Assembly: GCA_036785705.1 (NCBI GenBank)
Contig: JAWUZG010000135.1
Span: 1,674,001-1,738,000, forward strand
Reading direction: 5' to 3'
Origin: Acanthornis magna
Lineage: Eukaryota > Chordata > Aves > Passeriformes > Acanthizidae
Length of the DNA: 64,000 nucleotides
Position 1 is the first letter of the stretch, and each line of letters opens with the position of its first letter. The notes under the pieces are model-generated. The model saw only the letters and a program-made list of their open reading frames with translations, did no database searches and was not told the origin of the DNA. Below, piece after piece: positions 34,056-45,431 of the stretch. The position numbers and the translations under genes were made by a program.

Positions 34056-34912
34056 GTAAGTGGGCATGAGAAGTGTCCCAAACAAGTTCCTTTTCCTTCT
34101 TCAACACCACGGGTACAGAGTATGTATCTTAGCTGGCTAAGGAGCAATCGTCAGGTGTCTCAAAGAGATGGATTTTGGTGTGCTGGCCTACACTGTGCGT
34201 GTGTGCCCTCGTGCATGCCATCAAGAGCTTTTATTTTGAAATTTCAGGATTTTTATCGGCATTGATGATGAAAACAGCTTCAGAATAGACACGCTTCAAC
34301 TTGACATGAACGGTTTATTTCTTTTCTGCTTGTTTATCCTTGCAATAATGCAGTTTGGTTATGATACAGGAAGGAATAGAATGGTTTTGCTCTTGAATTG
34401 GTTCTCAAATTGAGCTGATCATGGTTCTTGGCTCTTTCAGTTCCTGAATTTCAAAATTCACTGAGTTTTGTGGTTGCTCAGAGGTTTGAGGCTTTGTGCC
34501 AAAAAGGACCAAAATCATGATCATTGTGTCCAAAAAAGATAGGATTGGACAGAGGCAGGCAAAGGAGGGTTGCCTTTGCAGGCCCATTAGAAAACCACAT
34601 TTGAATGTGGCCTGAAAAATGATGAGGTAATGAGCTGTCACATCATAGGTATCTCTCAGGTATCTTAGTGCTATCACATAGGTTTTAGGGGTTTTTGTTT
34701 TTTTTCTGTTTGTTTTCTGGTGGTTTGGTTTTTGTTTGGAAATGCTCTTCATATTGTGAACAGCAAAATGTGTAGGCAGGTCAGTGACTGGAGAGGAGGT
34801 AAATGCAATGTGGAGTTTGGAGTTTGGGCGAAAGACAATTTCTGAGGGTCTTGGAGGGAATCAAGTTAGTAGTCACCTACAGAATAGAAAATACTTCTGT
34901 TTGTATCTCTAG

Positions 34913-35064
34913 AGCCCAGCTTTGTTTTTGCTAATGTGGTAAGAGCAGATCCAAACAGCACAGATGGAGAAGACGACAAGATATACTTCTTTTTCACTGA
35001 GGTGTCTGTGGAGTATGCATTCATTGGAAAATTGATGATTCCAAGAAGAGCTAGAGTATGCAAG
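34913..35064 (+). CDS. SEMA4D: SEMA4D-like exon
   Basis: A 152 bp exon: [37 protein letters not shown] and PRRARVCK. FFFTEVxxEY is a semaphorin hallmark. Donor is GTGGGA, weaker than the GTAAGT/GTGAGT donors of the other exons. Confidence 0.9.
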
Positions 35065-36403
35065 GTGGGAGATAGTTCCATTTACTTTTACTGTATCTCT
35101 TAGAATCTTGTGTGTGTGTTAAAAAGTATTCATTCTTGTGGACTTACTGCCATGTAAATGGAAGTGATTGAATTTGGTGAATTTTAATGAATGAGGAGTT
35201 CCAATCAGGTCGTCAGAACTGAGAAAGCCAAATGGTTGCTTTGTGAATAAATACTTGATCTATTTTTCACAGTTGTGAAATTTCGGTACATCTGGAGGTT
35301 CTGCTCTCCTCTGGGAGAAAACAAAGCAACCGTGACAAAGAAAACAAAGCAACCGTTTTCCCAACAGCAAATTTATCTGGCTGTTTCGTTTTTATGAGGT
35401 TAGAAGTTTTATTTTGACTTTACTGTTTTGTAGTTAAACAGGGAAGTCAAAACATCAGTAATGAGTTAGTGCCCTTGAGATTTCCATTAAACAAGGAGCT
35501 GGAGGCAGGTTTACATGGGACTTCTTATTATGGCACTCTGCCTACTGACAGCTTGTGCACACTTTCAGAGGGGAGTATTGTGAAATATGAGAGCTTCATT
35601 TATTGTGTTATTCTGTATTTCAGACTGTTGTTTGAAATGGAAATTGGTGGCAGGTTGTAAATCTATAAGCACTTATACTTAATTGTTTTAATAAATTTTG
35701 CAGATTTCCTTTAATACATTGCATATACAATTGGGTAATGAGTGGAAATATTAAATGGAAATATGAATACTGTTTCAACATACATTGAAATCTCTCTTTT
35801 AGAGAAGTATCAGAGCTACAGGTCAATTATCAAACATTTCGAATCATTTCTAGTCAATAGATCTTAACTTCTTTATGCCTTGGTACCTGCAAATCCTTAA
35901 TAAAGATGGTAACTGCTAGAAGGATTAAACCATTGCTGGATTTCTTCCAATGAAATTATCAATGTCAGGCAAGTTTTAAGGCATACTGCCGCATTAGAAT
36001 TTAAATCAGTTTTGATGTCACAGAACAAATGCAATATTACCTATTTCTCTTAAAGGACAGTATAATACTTCCATGCTTGTTTTACTTTTTTCCTAATGAT
36101 GCATCTCCCATCTCAGCTTTTTTGAGTGTTGCTGAGGTATGTTCTTCATTAACGCTCGTATTTCATCTTCCCTGTGCGTGCGATAGAAATAATTTTGCGT
36201 TATTTTTGTTGAATCAATTTTCCTGTAGCTTTCATCCTGTTCTGTTTGTGGATGTGTGAACATTTATTGATGTTGCTAGAGATGAAATGTTACAAAACAC
36301 CAGGGCTTAGTAATTAAGCCACTGTACAGCAGTGGTTCTTAAATGCAAAAATACTGCTAGCGCTCCTCACAAACACCTTTTTATTTTTTTAATATCATAA
36401 AAG

Positions 36404-36577
36404 GGACCGAGGAGGATTAAGGACCTTGCAGAAAAAATGGACTTCCTTTCTCAAGGCCAGACTGATTTGTACAATCCCTGATAAGAATTTAATTTTCAAT
36501 GTTATCAATGATGTTTTTATTGTCAAATCTCCAACTTTGAAGGAGCCAGTGATATATGGAGTCTTCACCCCACAACT
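36404..36577 (+). pseudogene. SEMA4D: SEMA4D-like exon with two-base deficit
   Basis: Encodes [20 protein letters not shown] then [12 protein letters not shown] to GVFTPQ, a well-conserved sema segment. Only one base remains between the acceptor AG (36402-36403) and the GAC codon, where the phase of the preceding exon demands three. The exon is 174 bp; phase consistency on both sides demands a length of 2 mod 3. No other AG nearby restores the frame. Donor GTAAGT at 36578. Confidence 0.8.
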
Positions 36578-36705
36578 GTAAGTGTGCTGTAGCCTTTTCC
36601 TGTTTAAGTACCTTTCATCTCAGCTGGTTACTACAAGAAAATAATAATTCCTCCTATGTTTTGTTGCGTTTTGTTTTTTTTCCTAATTTCTTCCTGTACT
36701 TACAG

Positions 36706-36865
36706 GAATAATGTGGGGTTGTCAGCAGTGTGTGTGTACAATCTGTCTACTGTAGAAGAGGTTTTCTCAAAAGGAAAATACATGCAGAGTGGTAGAGTAG
36801 AACCATCCCATCATGTAAAGTGGGTATGATACTACGGGGAAATTCCTAATCCTCGGCCTGGTGCA
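36706..36865 (+). pseudogene. SEMA4D: SEMA4D-like exon with premature stop
   Basis: Reads [20 protein letters not shown] then [20 protein letters not shown], followed by TGA at 36827-36829, then YYGEIPNPRPGA. The family has Arg at the stop position, so a CGA to TGA change (a CpG transition) is the likely cause. Acceptor TACTTACAG and donor GTAAGT are intact. Confidence 0.9.
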
Positions 36866-37652
36866 GTAAGTTTCTGTAATCTTGGATCTGATGACTTCTT
36901 TTAATGCTCAGTAGTAAACAGACCAGGGAATACTAGTAACCTGCTAATGATTCATTTGTTTGCCCTCACCTGGTTGCTTCTTGTTGTAAAGACTTTGTAG
37001 GAGAACGCTCAAGTGATGTGTTCTGAATTTTTTATTTGGGAATCAAAGTCTTTGGTTTTTTGGGGTTTTTTAATTTAGAATTAAGTTATTTGCTGGGTTT
37101 GTATTTTCATTATTTTGTTAATAATTTTCTCTGTGAAATAGAATTTAATATACACTAGCAACATCATAAACCTTTTAGTTCAGATGAAAAGAAGGATAGC
37201 AATTATTGCGTTGTCTCAGTAGAGCCAGCACGTTTATCTGGTATAGTGCACTGCTCTGCAAAAGAAAACTTTCCAACACTGGGTCTCTCAGACTTTGCCT
37301 ACTTCCTTAGTTCCTTACAGTTGTATTGTTGCTAGTGCTTAAAGAGGTGTTGGTTAAAAGTAGGGAAGATGAATGAGAGCACAGAGGGAATGTTTTTCTA
37401 GAATGTATTTTGGACCCAAACGAAAATGTAGTCCAAAGCTCAGGGATTAGTACATCCCAGAAGCCAAAGTGCAGTGAGAGTTGAGGATCTTCCTCGGTAC
37501 AAAGAGTGTAGTGTGCAGGTGTGGTTACTGGCCAAAATAATGTGGAGAAGAAAATGCATACAACTGCTGTTAATTGTCTTTATTTTGTAGGAATAAATGA
37601 TACAATTTGGTTGTCTCTTTTATTTCCCACCCCCTCTGTGTCCCCCTGCTAG

Positions 37653-37875
37653 TGTATAAACAATGAAGCCAGAGCATCAAACTACATGAGTTCTCTGAAT
37701 TTACCAGACAAAACATTGCTGTTTGTTAGACATCATCCGCTAATGGATGACTCAGTGACCCCAGTGGGAGACAGACCTTGGCTAGTAAAGCGAGATGTGA
37801 AGTATACACAGATTGTAGTAGACAGAGTCAGAGCACTCAATGGCACCGTCTATGATGTTATGTTCATCGGTACAG
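37653..37875 (+). CDS. SEMA4D: SEMA4D-like exon
   Basis: A 223 bp exon, [60 protein letters not shown] and FIGT. Acceptor CCCCCTGCTAG and donor GTGAGT. Semaphorin motif FVRxHPLMDxxV is present. Open throughout. Confidence 0.9.
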
Positions 37876-37975
37876 GTGAGTTCTGCAAAACACTTTTTTT
37901 CATGGTGCACTGATTGATTTGTTTTCTTAGACAAACTCTTGAGATTTCCATATTTACAGTGTTTTTATGTTGCTT

Positions 37976-38255
37976 TGATTTTCTGATATTCGTGGAGATT
38001 CATGGAAGCTCTCAGGAAAGTCAGGCAGGCAGCTCACAAGATGGCAAAAAGAGAAACTTTATTTACAGGAACTTCTTTATATATCCATTAATAATCTGAT
38101 AATTATTGGTCGATAGTTTTTCCACCCCCTATAACGATTGGTTACAACACTAGAGCGTCCAGTACCAAAACAATGAGATTAGAAAGCACAAGAATACAAG
38201 TTATCTCTATTCTCCATGAGAAAGAAGAGAAAGATTTTAAAACAGTGCAACTACA
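37976..38255 (-). mobile_element. Solo LTR, family X, copy 2
   Basis: About 90% similar by eye to 31401-31680, same orientation and length, same TATA and AATAAA positions. It lies about 100 bp behind the donor of the exon ending at 37875. No internal retroviral sequence accompanies it. Confidence 0.75.
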
Positions 38256-38592
38256 CTTTTACACCAGCTGGTGTTTTTGTTAAAATGTAAGGTGCACAGT
38301 AAGTGGACAGTCTTAGGTGATTTGAAAAAGTATTGCAGGAAAAGAACTGCAAAGCTTCAATGAGTTGAGCAAAACCACACAATGTCATCCCCAACTGGTC
38401 ATTCTGTGTACCAAAACGTTATTTCTTGCTCAGAGGTCCTGTTGATGGCAAGTGTAATGGTTGCCTTTGACACAGAATTATTCACCGGAACAGGAAGCAG
38501 ATCATTGAGACAACTTACAGCAGTTGTGCAGGCTCTTTTCCTGCCTTTTTGTTTCAAGGATCTTACTTAAACATATTGCTCTGTTGTTTCAG

Positions 38593-38708
38593 ATCGAGGA
38601 GCCCTGCACAAAGCTATCCGCTATGAAAATGGAATGCGTATTATTGAAGAAACACAGCTTTTTCCAAATTTTGAACCAGTCCAAACTCTCTTGCTTTCAT
38701 CCGAAACA
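38593..38708 (+). CDS. SEMA4D: SEMA4D-like last recognisable exon
   Basis: A 116 bp exon, [20 protein letters not shown] then [18 protein letters not shown]. Acceptor GTTGTTTCAG and donor GTAAGT. The next family exon (end of sema and start of the PSI Cys-knot) is not found in the following 3 kb nor elsewhere in the window. Confidence 0.9.
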
Positions 38709-41668
38709 GTAAGTGGTGTAAGCATCATGGCAGTCATCTCGTTTTGTTCTTTCACAAAACTTCTTTGTACCACTTTGTGACCTTGTGACAAGAGACGATT
38801 GCTGTGCACAGAGCTAGAGTGTGCATTTGTAACTCACCATGCTGCAACAATCACACATTGCCTGCTGCATTTTGGTACGTTTGGTAGGTGGCAAGTTTCT
38901 GAAGGTGCATGGACATGGGGGAGGGGCTGGGGGGGCACAGGTGTGCAGGTCTTCACTTTGTTTCCATGTACAGAAGCTGGAAACAGTGAGGTGTTTTAAT
39001 AGACCATATTTCAGGTTAGGAGTAATATAAAAAACCTGACCCTTTGTTGCTGCTGTAGATTTGTGCAGAAAAATGCCCAGGGCTAAGGAGTGGCGTGTGG
39101 TTCTGAGGAAACAGACCTAAGAAAAGAGAGCAGTCTTCTAGCACAGAGACTCGGAATTCTGTAGCTAGTTGATTTCTGCTGTCCTAAATCTTGCAGGCTC
39201 CTCCCTGCTGGATGTGAGAGCAGTTACGTTGCTGCAGCTGTGGGTGAGGACCCCCGGTGAGGTCCTGTCCGCCCAGTCAGGCACCAGCTGCAGCTCCAGC
39301 TGGATGGCACAGGACCTGCTGCAGGCTCCAAACCTGGCAGCTGTCCTCCACCATTCATCAGTCACTCGGTTTAATTCTGGAGTGGTTTTGTGACAGTAGG
39401 AGGATAATCACTGTGTGTAGTTTGTACACGAGTTAGGTTTCTGGCCCTAGTTCCTCAGACCTTCGATCCATGAATGTGTCTGTCTATGCCTCAAGTCACT
39501 TGTAGCATCAGTGAGATTTTCTGGGCTTCATAAGGAAGGATTGCCTCTTTTGAAGTATCTGGTGTTAATACCAGCATTCAGTAGCTACCTAGTGATCCGT
39601 AAGCGCTCTGCAGCTTAGGGATTTAGGAATACTTTGAAACAGCTTTTATTTTTGTGTGATATTTAATAAAACTTTGCATGTCAGAGTGATCAGCTCAGTG
39701 GAACAGAGCTTTATGCCATAATTTTTATGAGCTCATCTTGAATGCTTATTTATCCTTTCATGCTTACAATAGAAAGAAAGGGCAGAATATGTTTTTGCTA
39801 GACAAACGAAAATCAGAATTAAAGACTTCTGTGCTTAGTGTTCCGTAAACATGTTTGTATTATTTTTATATGATACATCACACTGACAACTCACTTATAT
39901 ATGTGTGTGTATATATATGTATAATGTGTGTGTATATATATGTATACAGAGACACACATCAAGTATTTGCGTAATCTGCAAAGAAAGTTTGAAATTACTT
40001 GCTTTGACAGGAAGTTTCAGAATATGCCCTGTCATAGAAGATAGTGATAGATAGCTCTTCTCCGTCTTTTCACAGAGAAAGTTCTCTCAGAGCTTAGAAT
40101 TGAAATAAAACACCGCTTCCTGCATTGGCACTGCAGAGAGTAACAGTTTGTGTCTTCTGCAAGTGAAAATTTCCATGTTGCAAATATAATTATTGACACA
40201 TAAAACTAAACCCTAAAACTGAACTAGCACTGCCCAGTACATTCCCATGAAAGCAGAGCTACTTTTCAGTGATGAGGAGTGGGAGGTTGGGTCAGGTGCC
40301 AGAGTCATGATAACTGTATAGTCACAGTACCAGCCAAGCAGGGATTCCTGCTGCTCCCCGGCCTGAAAACACAAGTTTCTGCCTCCACAGCCCGTGGCTA
40401 CTGAAGTCCTTCACAGAGCTGGTGTTGTTTTATACATCATGGCATCCCATAGTAGTAGATTAACCACAGAAGGGTAATAATTACTCTAATGGTGGGTTTT
40501 AGACCTCTTTGGAGTCCGAGTCCTTTCTGAGTGCATTTTTCAGTAGTCTCTAGGTTCTTCCCATAGTATGGGGAGCATGGTGGGCACAATCTATAGCAGA
40601 GCCTATAGTAGATCCTCTTAACTCCTGCTTGACTGGAAGGCATGTCTGGGGTTTTTTTTAATGGTTTGCTCAGCTCACTGCCTGCTCCCTGAACTCTTGG
40701 ATGTATTTCCATGTATTTCCATCTCCCACGAGCTGGGAAACATGCCGAGACGCTACAGCCCAAGCTCAGTATTTCACCATTTCAGCATTATCCAGCAGGG
40801 CACTAGAGAGATGAGCAGTGCTCGGTGCACTGTGAAAATCTTCGAGCAGAATGGGAAGTTTTCCTAGGAAGTTGTATGTCTCCAACACCATAGACTTCCT
40901 TCTGTGAGCACTGCAACATAGTCCAGCGCTAATCTAAGTTAAATTTCAGAATGGAAGACTGCATTTGAATGGATGTTTGACTGTCTTTCAAACTGTATCT
41001 TCCAGCAGTGCCAGCAGGTTCTTTTTTGATCCTGTTTTATCTTGCAGTTTCCAGTGTTGAGAGTTTCCTTGAAAGCTGTTTGCACACTTTATATGCGAGA
41101 TGGATTCAAAGTAATTTGTGCTTGGTCTTGCAGCTTCCTCTAGAGACTTCGTCATGATCATTGCATTAAAGAGACTGACATGTTCGGCATTCTCATGGCA
41201 GAAGCTCCTTACATCCTTAGTTGAAAAAGCAGTGTTAGTGAGCCCCGAAACCTAAACTGAACCCTAAGATACTCTGTCATTTGTTTTCTTGAGGGTATTT
41301 ATCATGTCAAGACCAAATATCTGCACCTGAACATAGGATTTTTGAAGCATGTTTCTGTACTTTAAATCTCTTCTTGGGTGTCTGCTCATCACTTTGTGAC
41401 CGTACTCATCCTGCTGGAGTCCAGCAGTCTCACTGCAGACAAGACCCAAGTCCATTTCTGTGTACTGAGATCTGTATGGCTGCAGTACAGGAAAAGCCAT
41501 TCCATGCTTGGATCCAGCTGATTTGCCTGACAGCTGCAGTAGGGTGCTGATAAATCTGCTCGGTATTCTGCTCAGGGTGAAGCCAGCCCACTGCTGAGGT
41601 GGGCTGTGCCATTCAGCTTTCTATGCAGAGCGTCTCCAAAAAAGTAGCAGGTCAGTCGCGGTGGTTTT
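38709..41668. other. Region after the last SEMA4D exon
   Basis: No exon of the expected SEMA4D 3' part or any other gene recognised. A short TG/TA microsatellite lies at about 39895-39955. Otherwise unique-looking DNA up to the LTR of retrovirus B. Confidence 0.4.
39895..39955 (+). repeat. TG/TA microsatellite
   Basis: Two blocks of ATATATGTGTGTGTATATATA separated by TGTATAA. Short and imperfect. Confidence 0.8.
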
Positions 41669-42333
41669 GAATTATTAAAATGCAGATATAGATCCAATAT
41701 CAATATCCACCTGAGATGGACAAAGACTCTCTAACTTGTTAAGGTTAGAAAGTGTATGTTTATTTCAGCACCGGAGAGCTGCAGGGATAGCTCCCAAATG
41801 TACAGCTCCAAAGTAACAATGCAACATAGAACTTATTTATCTATAACAAAAATGCATATTTAACATAAGCGCCTCCCATTCCCCACTTCATATGGAAATT
41901 GGGAAAAAGTCATTAAGCATGCACAGTTCCTGCAATGGAATTGGGTCGGTGGTTGTTAATTTGAGTCTGAGGGCTGCTTTGGATGAAGTAATATGAGTCT
42001 TCCTCAGTGTGACCTTCTTACTTTGTTGATTTTTGACAATACATTTGACCCTGGAAAACTCCCAATGCTCTCTTCTATTGCTTCTAAGTAGGTTGCATCT
42101 GGGCAAAATTTGTAACTGTCTAGGCTCTCCTTTGAACCTCTTTTCTTAAGATTATTAATTGTCTGTTCTAAGCACAGCTGAGTAAATATCAAATAATCAA
42201 AGGGCTACTCTGCATTTAATCATTAATTTCTTTCTGAGTTCTGCATCTTTTTCTGTTCTAGTTAATTTTAACAAAACTAACTTTTATCTAAAATCTCTAC
42301 ACTTAAGTGTCTAAAAGAAAACCCTATGTTTCA
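41669..42333 (-). repeat. 3' LTR of retrovirus B
   Basis: Starts on the minus strand with TGAAACATAGG directly after the polypurine tract, carries AATAAA near 41757, and ends near the TGAATTATT border at 41668-41670. About 90% or more similar by eye to 49434-50093 over its full length. Confidence 0.75.
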
Positions 42334-42371
42334 TTCCCCACTTCTCTTTTACGATGAGTAAATTCTTTTAC

Positions 42372-44441
42372 TCAATATGGAGACTCCTCCTCATCTATCC
42401 ATGCTGTATGGCTATTGTCTCTTAAGACTAGGACATACGCTTTGGAGAGCGATGTTAAAGCGGCTATTTTTCGCAAAATCTTCCAATTCCAAAGAAGCGT
42501 CACAACAGATAGGGTTAAACTAATACCTACTAAAAAGAGTAATACAACAACAGGATGAATCAAGGCATTTAGTACACCAGTTGCTGTTGGAGACCATCCA
42601 AAGAGCACATCCCACCAATGATGAGACAAGGGTCCTTCAAATTGCTTGAAAACAGTTTGTGTTTCCGTGTCATGGTGTATTGTAATTAGAGTCTTTTTCC
42701 CTGCTTCTCTAATTTCTTTCAAAATTCCTTGTAATTCTGGGTGTTTTAGCAGTTGGGTGACTAGTGTTAAGTTCATTCCTATGGGCACTGGCAAGATTTC
42801 CTGTACGGTAGTCAGGCTCGCTTTTATATACTAGTGTGATATTACAGGTGCCTGATAGGAAAAGTCACATCCTTCAACTTTTGTGAAGTTACAAATGCAT
42901 AAATTGAATTGAGTCTCATTTACAACCAGGTTGTCTATCATTATGGTGGGACATGCTGTCCTGAGACAGACACAACCTTGTCCAGCATACACCAGCTGAG
43001 TCATTTGGTTGACTGAATGCACTTCAAAGTTACAAATGCTTTGATCTGTATCTAAACAAGTATCTTTGTCTTCTTCTGGGATTCCTTCACATATGTATCT
43101 TAACTGCTCTTTCATTGAGCAAGACTCTAGGTTGATGGTTTGCCATTGTCCTTTATTCTCTTGTGCCCATGTTCTATGTTTAGAGGGGTATAGTACAGTT
43201 CCTTCATGATTTAATCCTAGAGGAAGTATTGGATATATCAGGCTAACTGATGCATTATGAATAGTCAGGACAAAGGCTGTGACTATATTTGTCACGGGGT
43301 CATATGTAAAATTGACTAAAACCCACCAAGACTGAAGTTCTTTTTCAATTTCAGAGGCATCGTCCCAAACAATTTTACGAATTTCAACGGGGAAGATCCC
43401 TACTTCACCTTCTCTGATAACTGAAGCAGCTACAGATTGCACCCATAGTTGTGCTTGAGTGCAGCCAAGGGCTAAGGAAATATTTTTGCTGGCTACACCG
43501 AGAGCACTGATTATTACTTCATGGTCTAGCTCTTCCATGGTCTCCCACTCTGGCAATACTTTGGACAATTTCCAATGATCATTACCTAAAGCCAACAAGG
43601 AAGATTGCAATGGCTGCTGTAATTTAACTAAGTCACTCCCCACTGTGGCCAATTTGTTAATTAATACTTCTGAATCAATTGCATTTACGACTCCCAATCC
43701 TGTCCCCAACAGTCCTGTAAGGTCCCTTTTAGTTTTGAAGTTATAAGGTATACGGTGTCGGAGCCAATTGCTCCAGTCTGTAGAGGGATTTTTGAGAAAC
43801 GGGGCACACTCTGGCCGAGTGGCAGATATGTTTACTTGCATCCCCATTTCTACTCTTTTTAAGGACCATTCTAGGTTAGTTAACAGCTTTTGAAGTCCAG
43901 TTTTCTTAATAGCTTATGGCCCAATTTTCATAACTGTGGGAACTAGGGACTGCCTCTTTTTGGATGCCTGAATCGTGGTCTTGACTTTTCTTGGTGCTGG
44001 TTTGGTTACTTCACCTTGATTTTCATAGGGCTTTGTACAAACTTGGGTGAGGTTGAAGTCAATGAAATATGCTCTTTTTGCGTACCCCTCTATTTTAAAT
44101 CTGAACTCAGGGCACGTACTCAAGCATTTGTCACAACATTCAGGACCAAGTCGGATGAGTTCCATGGGTGTTTGAGAAGTCTCACGGAACCCATCGTGCA
44201 CAAAAGCATATTCACAACCCAGAATATTTTTCCCTTCCCATACACTTGCATTTGTAACTCTGAGCATCTTGTTCAGAGCCTTTCGGGAGTGTGGATCATA
44301 TGCCTTCCCTTGGCATCGGTATACTCCTGTTGCATTGTACCTGAGTGGTGTTGCCTTGATTCCTGTCACAATAATGACAAGGACTACTAAAATTCTCACT
44401 TTACACATTATGTTCATAACACCTACAAGTCCACTATTCAC
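42372..44441 (-). pseudogene. Retrovirus B env, one frame with two stop codons
   Basis: A single reading frame of 690 codons from ATG at 44441. It is interrupted only by stop codons at 43916-43914 and 42833-42831; coding continues in the same frame after each. It shows a signal peptide (VRILVVLVIIVTGI), many Cys and N-glycosylation sites, a basic KKRQ cleavage-like site near the first stop, a Cys-rich transmembrane subunit with a Cys-x-Cys-rich stretch, a membrane anchor (HPVVVLLFLVGISLTLSVV) and a short tail. As it stands only a truncated surface subunit could be translated. Confidence 0.8.
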
Positions 44442-44445
44442 TTTT

Positions 44446-44910
44446 TCAGGTCAGCTTCAGCTTCAGTTCATCTTCACCTGGTGTTACTCTCCAAATTCTG
44501 TCAAGAGCCTTCTTCACTCGGGAATGGTGAATCCAGGCTTTCTGTTCCTTGATCTTGATCACAGTGAAGGTCGTGAGGAGCACTTGGAATGGTCCCTCCC
44601 GCTGCGGTTCTAGGATCTTCTCTGCAAAAGACTTAACATACACATAATATCCAGGTTGTACATCGTGTACTGGCCCATCTAGTTCCCTGTTTTGGGCTCC
44701 AGCCACATATTTCTCAATTTTTCCAAGCTGTTTATTCAGAGCTACTATGCATCTGTGTAGGGTCTTTTCTTCCACTTGGATGGGTGAAGTGCCTTCTTGG
44801 ACTGCATATGGCCTCCCATACAATATTTCAAAGGGACTCAATTTTAATTTTGTTATCGGTTTTGTCCAAATTCCTACGAACGCTAATGGGAGGGCCTGGG
44901 GCCAAGGCAT
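44446..44910 (-). pseudogene. Retrovirus B integrase C-terminal fragment
   Basis: Carries LSPFEILYGRPY, a conserved integrase segment after the catalytic core, then GYYVYVKSF, EGPFQVLLTT and IHHSRVKKA of the C-terminal SH3-like domain. Ends four bases before the env ATG. The catalytic core is absent upstream. Confidence 0.85.
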
Positions 44911-45125
44911 TGCTGTCCCGGCCCACAGCCTTTCCCAATTTGTCCAATTTTAGGCTTTGGGGTATTTTTAGGATTAGTTCGGAGGCAAAGACTACACTGA
45001 CGAGTTACCAATATTACTGTGCTCTGCAATTTCCTGGCTATGATTTTTTCTTTCAAATAATTGTACAGAGCATCTATACCCCAATGTGTTTTCTCATGTT
45101 CTTTCTGCACTAATGACCACAGCAA
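44883..45125 (-). pseudogene. Retrovirus B integrase zinc-finger fragment
   Basis: KEHEKTHWGIDALYNYLKEK and TRQCSLC give the His-His-Cys-Cys zinc-binding module. The next residues run straight into the sequence preceding LSPFEILYGRPY in another frame, so the catalytic core of about 120 residues was deleted and a frame change introduced. Confidence 0.8.
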
Positions 45126-45431
45126 ATAGGTGTTGGGGAAGAAGAAATAGGAAAGTCTTATGGAAATTATTGCCTAGCAAAAGATGCTAAGAATATTAAA
45201 ACCTTCGGGGAGATTGAGATGAAGACAAGTTTTGAAATACCAATCAGGGAATAGCTAGAGGGAAGACATTCCAGCCTATTGTCTTCTAAACAGCTACTCT
45301 AGGGTGGATCCAAAAGTCAGCTGATCTTAATCAACCCAGCAGAAGTTGAAGAACCAGTTTTTCAGGATTTAAATATGTAGCAGCCTATGGTAATACAAAG
45401 ACACTCATAGGCTATAGCTCCGCTCCGCGCC
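45126..45431. other. Unassigned AT-rich stretch
   Basis: Between retrovirus B and the GC-rich unit. No gene, repeat or RNA recognised. Confidence 0.4.

Larger units (their letters stand above)
20029..38708 (+). pseudogene. SEMA4D: SEMA4D-like semaphorin gene, partial and decayed
   Basis: Eleven consecutive coding exons match semaphorin 4D from signal peptide through most of the sema domain. SEMA4D is a membrane-bound guidance and immune ligand for plexin-B1/B2 and CD72. Residue blocks such as ALLLSED-type (here SVLLLSEDKNVLFVGARE), [32 protein letters not shown] and [18 protein letters not shown] are clear. Three defects are seen: an exon with a two-base deficit (36404-36577), an in-frame TGA at 36827-36829 where the family has Arg, and absence of all exons after 38708 (end of sema, PSI, Ig, membrane segment). 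Introns hold an antisense retrovirus (20378-26110) and two LTRs. Other introns (26111-28114, 29057-31400, 31791-32912, 33007-33941, 34056-34912, 35065-36403, 36866-37652) show nothing recognised. Most splice sites are intact, so decay appears recent. Confidence 0.85.
41669..45125 (-). mobile_element. Endogenous retrovirus B, 5'-truncated
   Basis: A minus-strand remnant: integrase zinc finger (45125-44883), integrase C-terminus (44910-44446), env (44441-42372), polypurine tract (AAAAGAGAAGTGGGGAA near 42350) and 3' LTR (41669-42333). The integrase catalytic core, RT, gag and 5' LTR are missing. A related solo LTR is at 49434-50093. The env type, with a GLLGTGLGVVNAIDSEVL heptad stretch, differs from retrovirus A. 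Confidence 0.85.

Noticed and set aside
39165..39393. Frames on both strands near 39.2 kb as the missing SEMA4D PSI/Ig exon
   Set aside because: No Cys-knot pattern or splice phase agreement; residues do not resemble SEMA4D.
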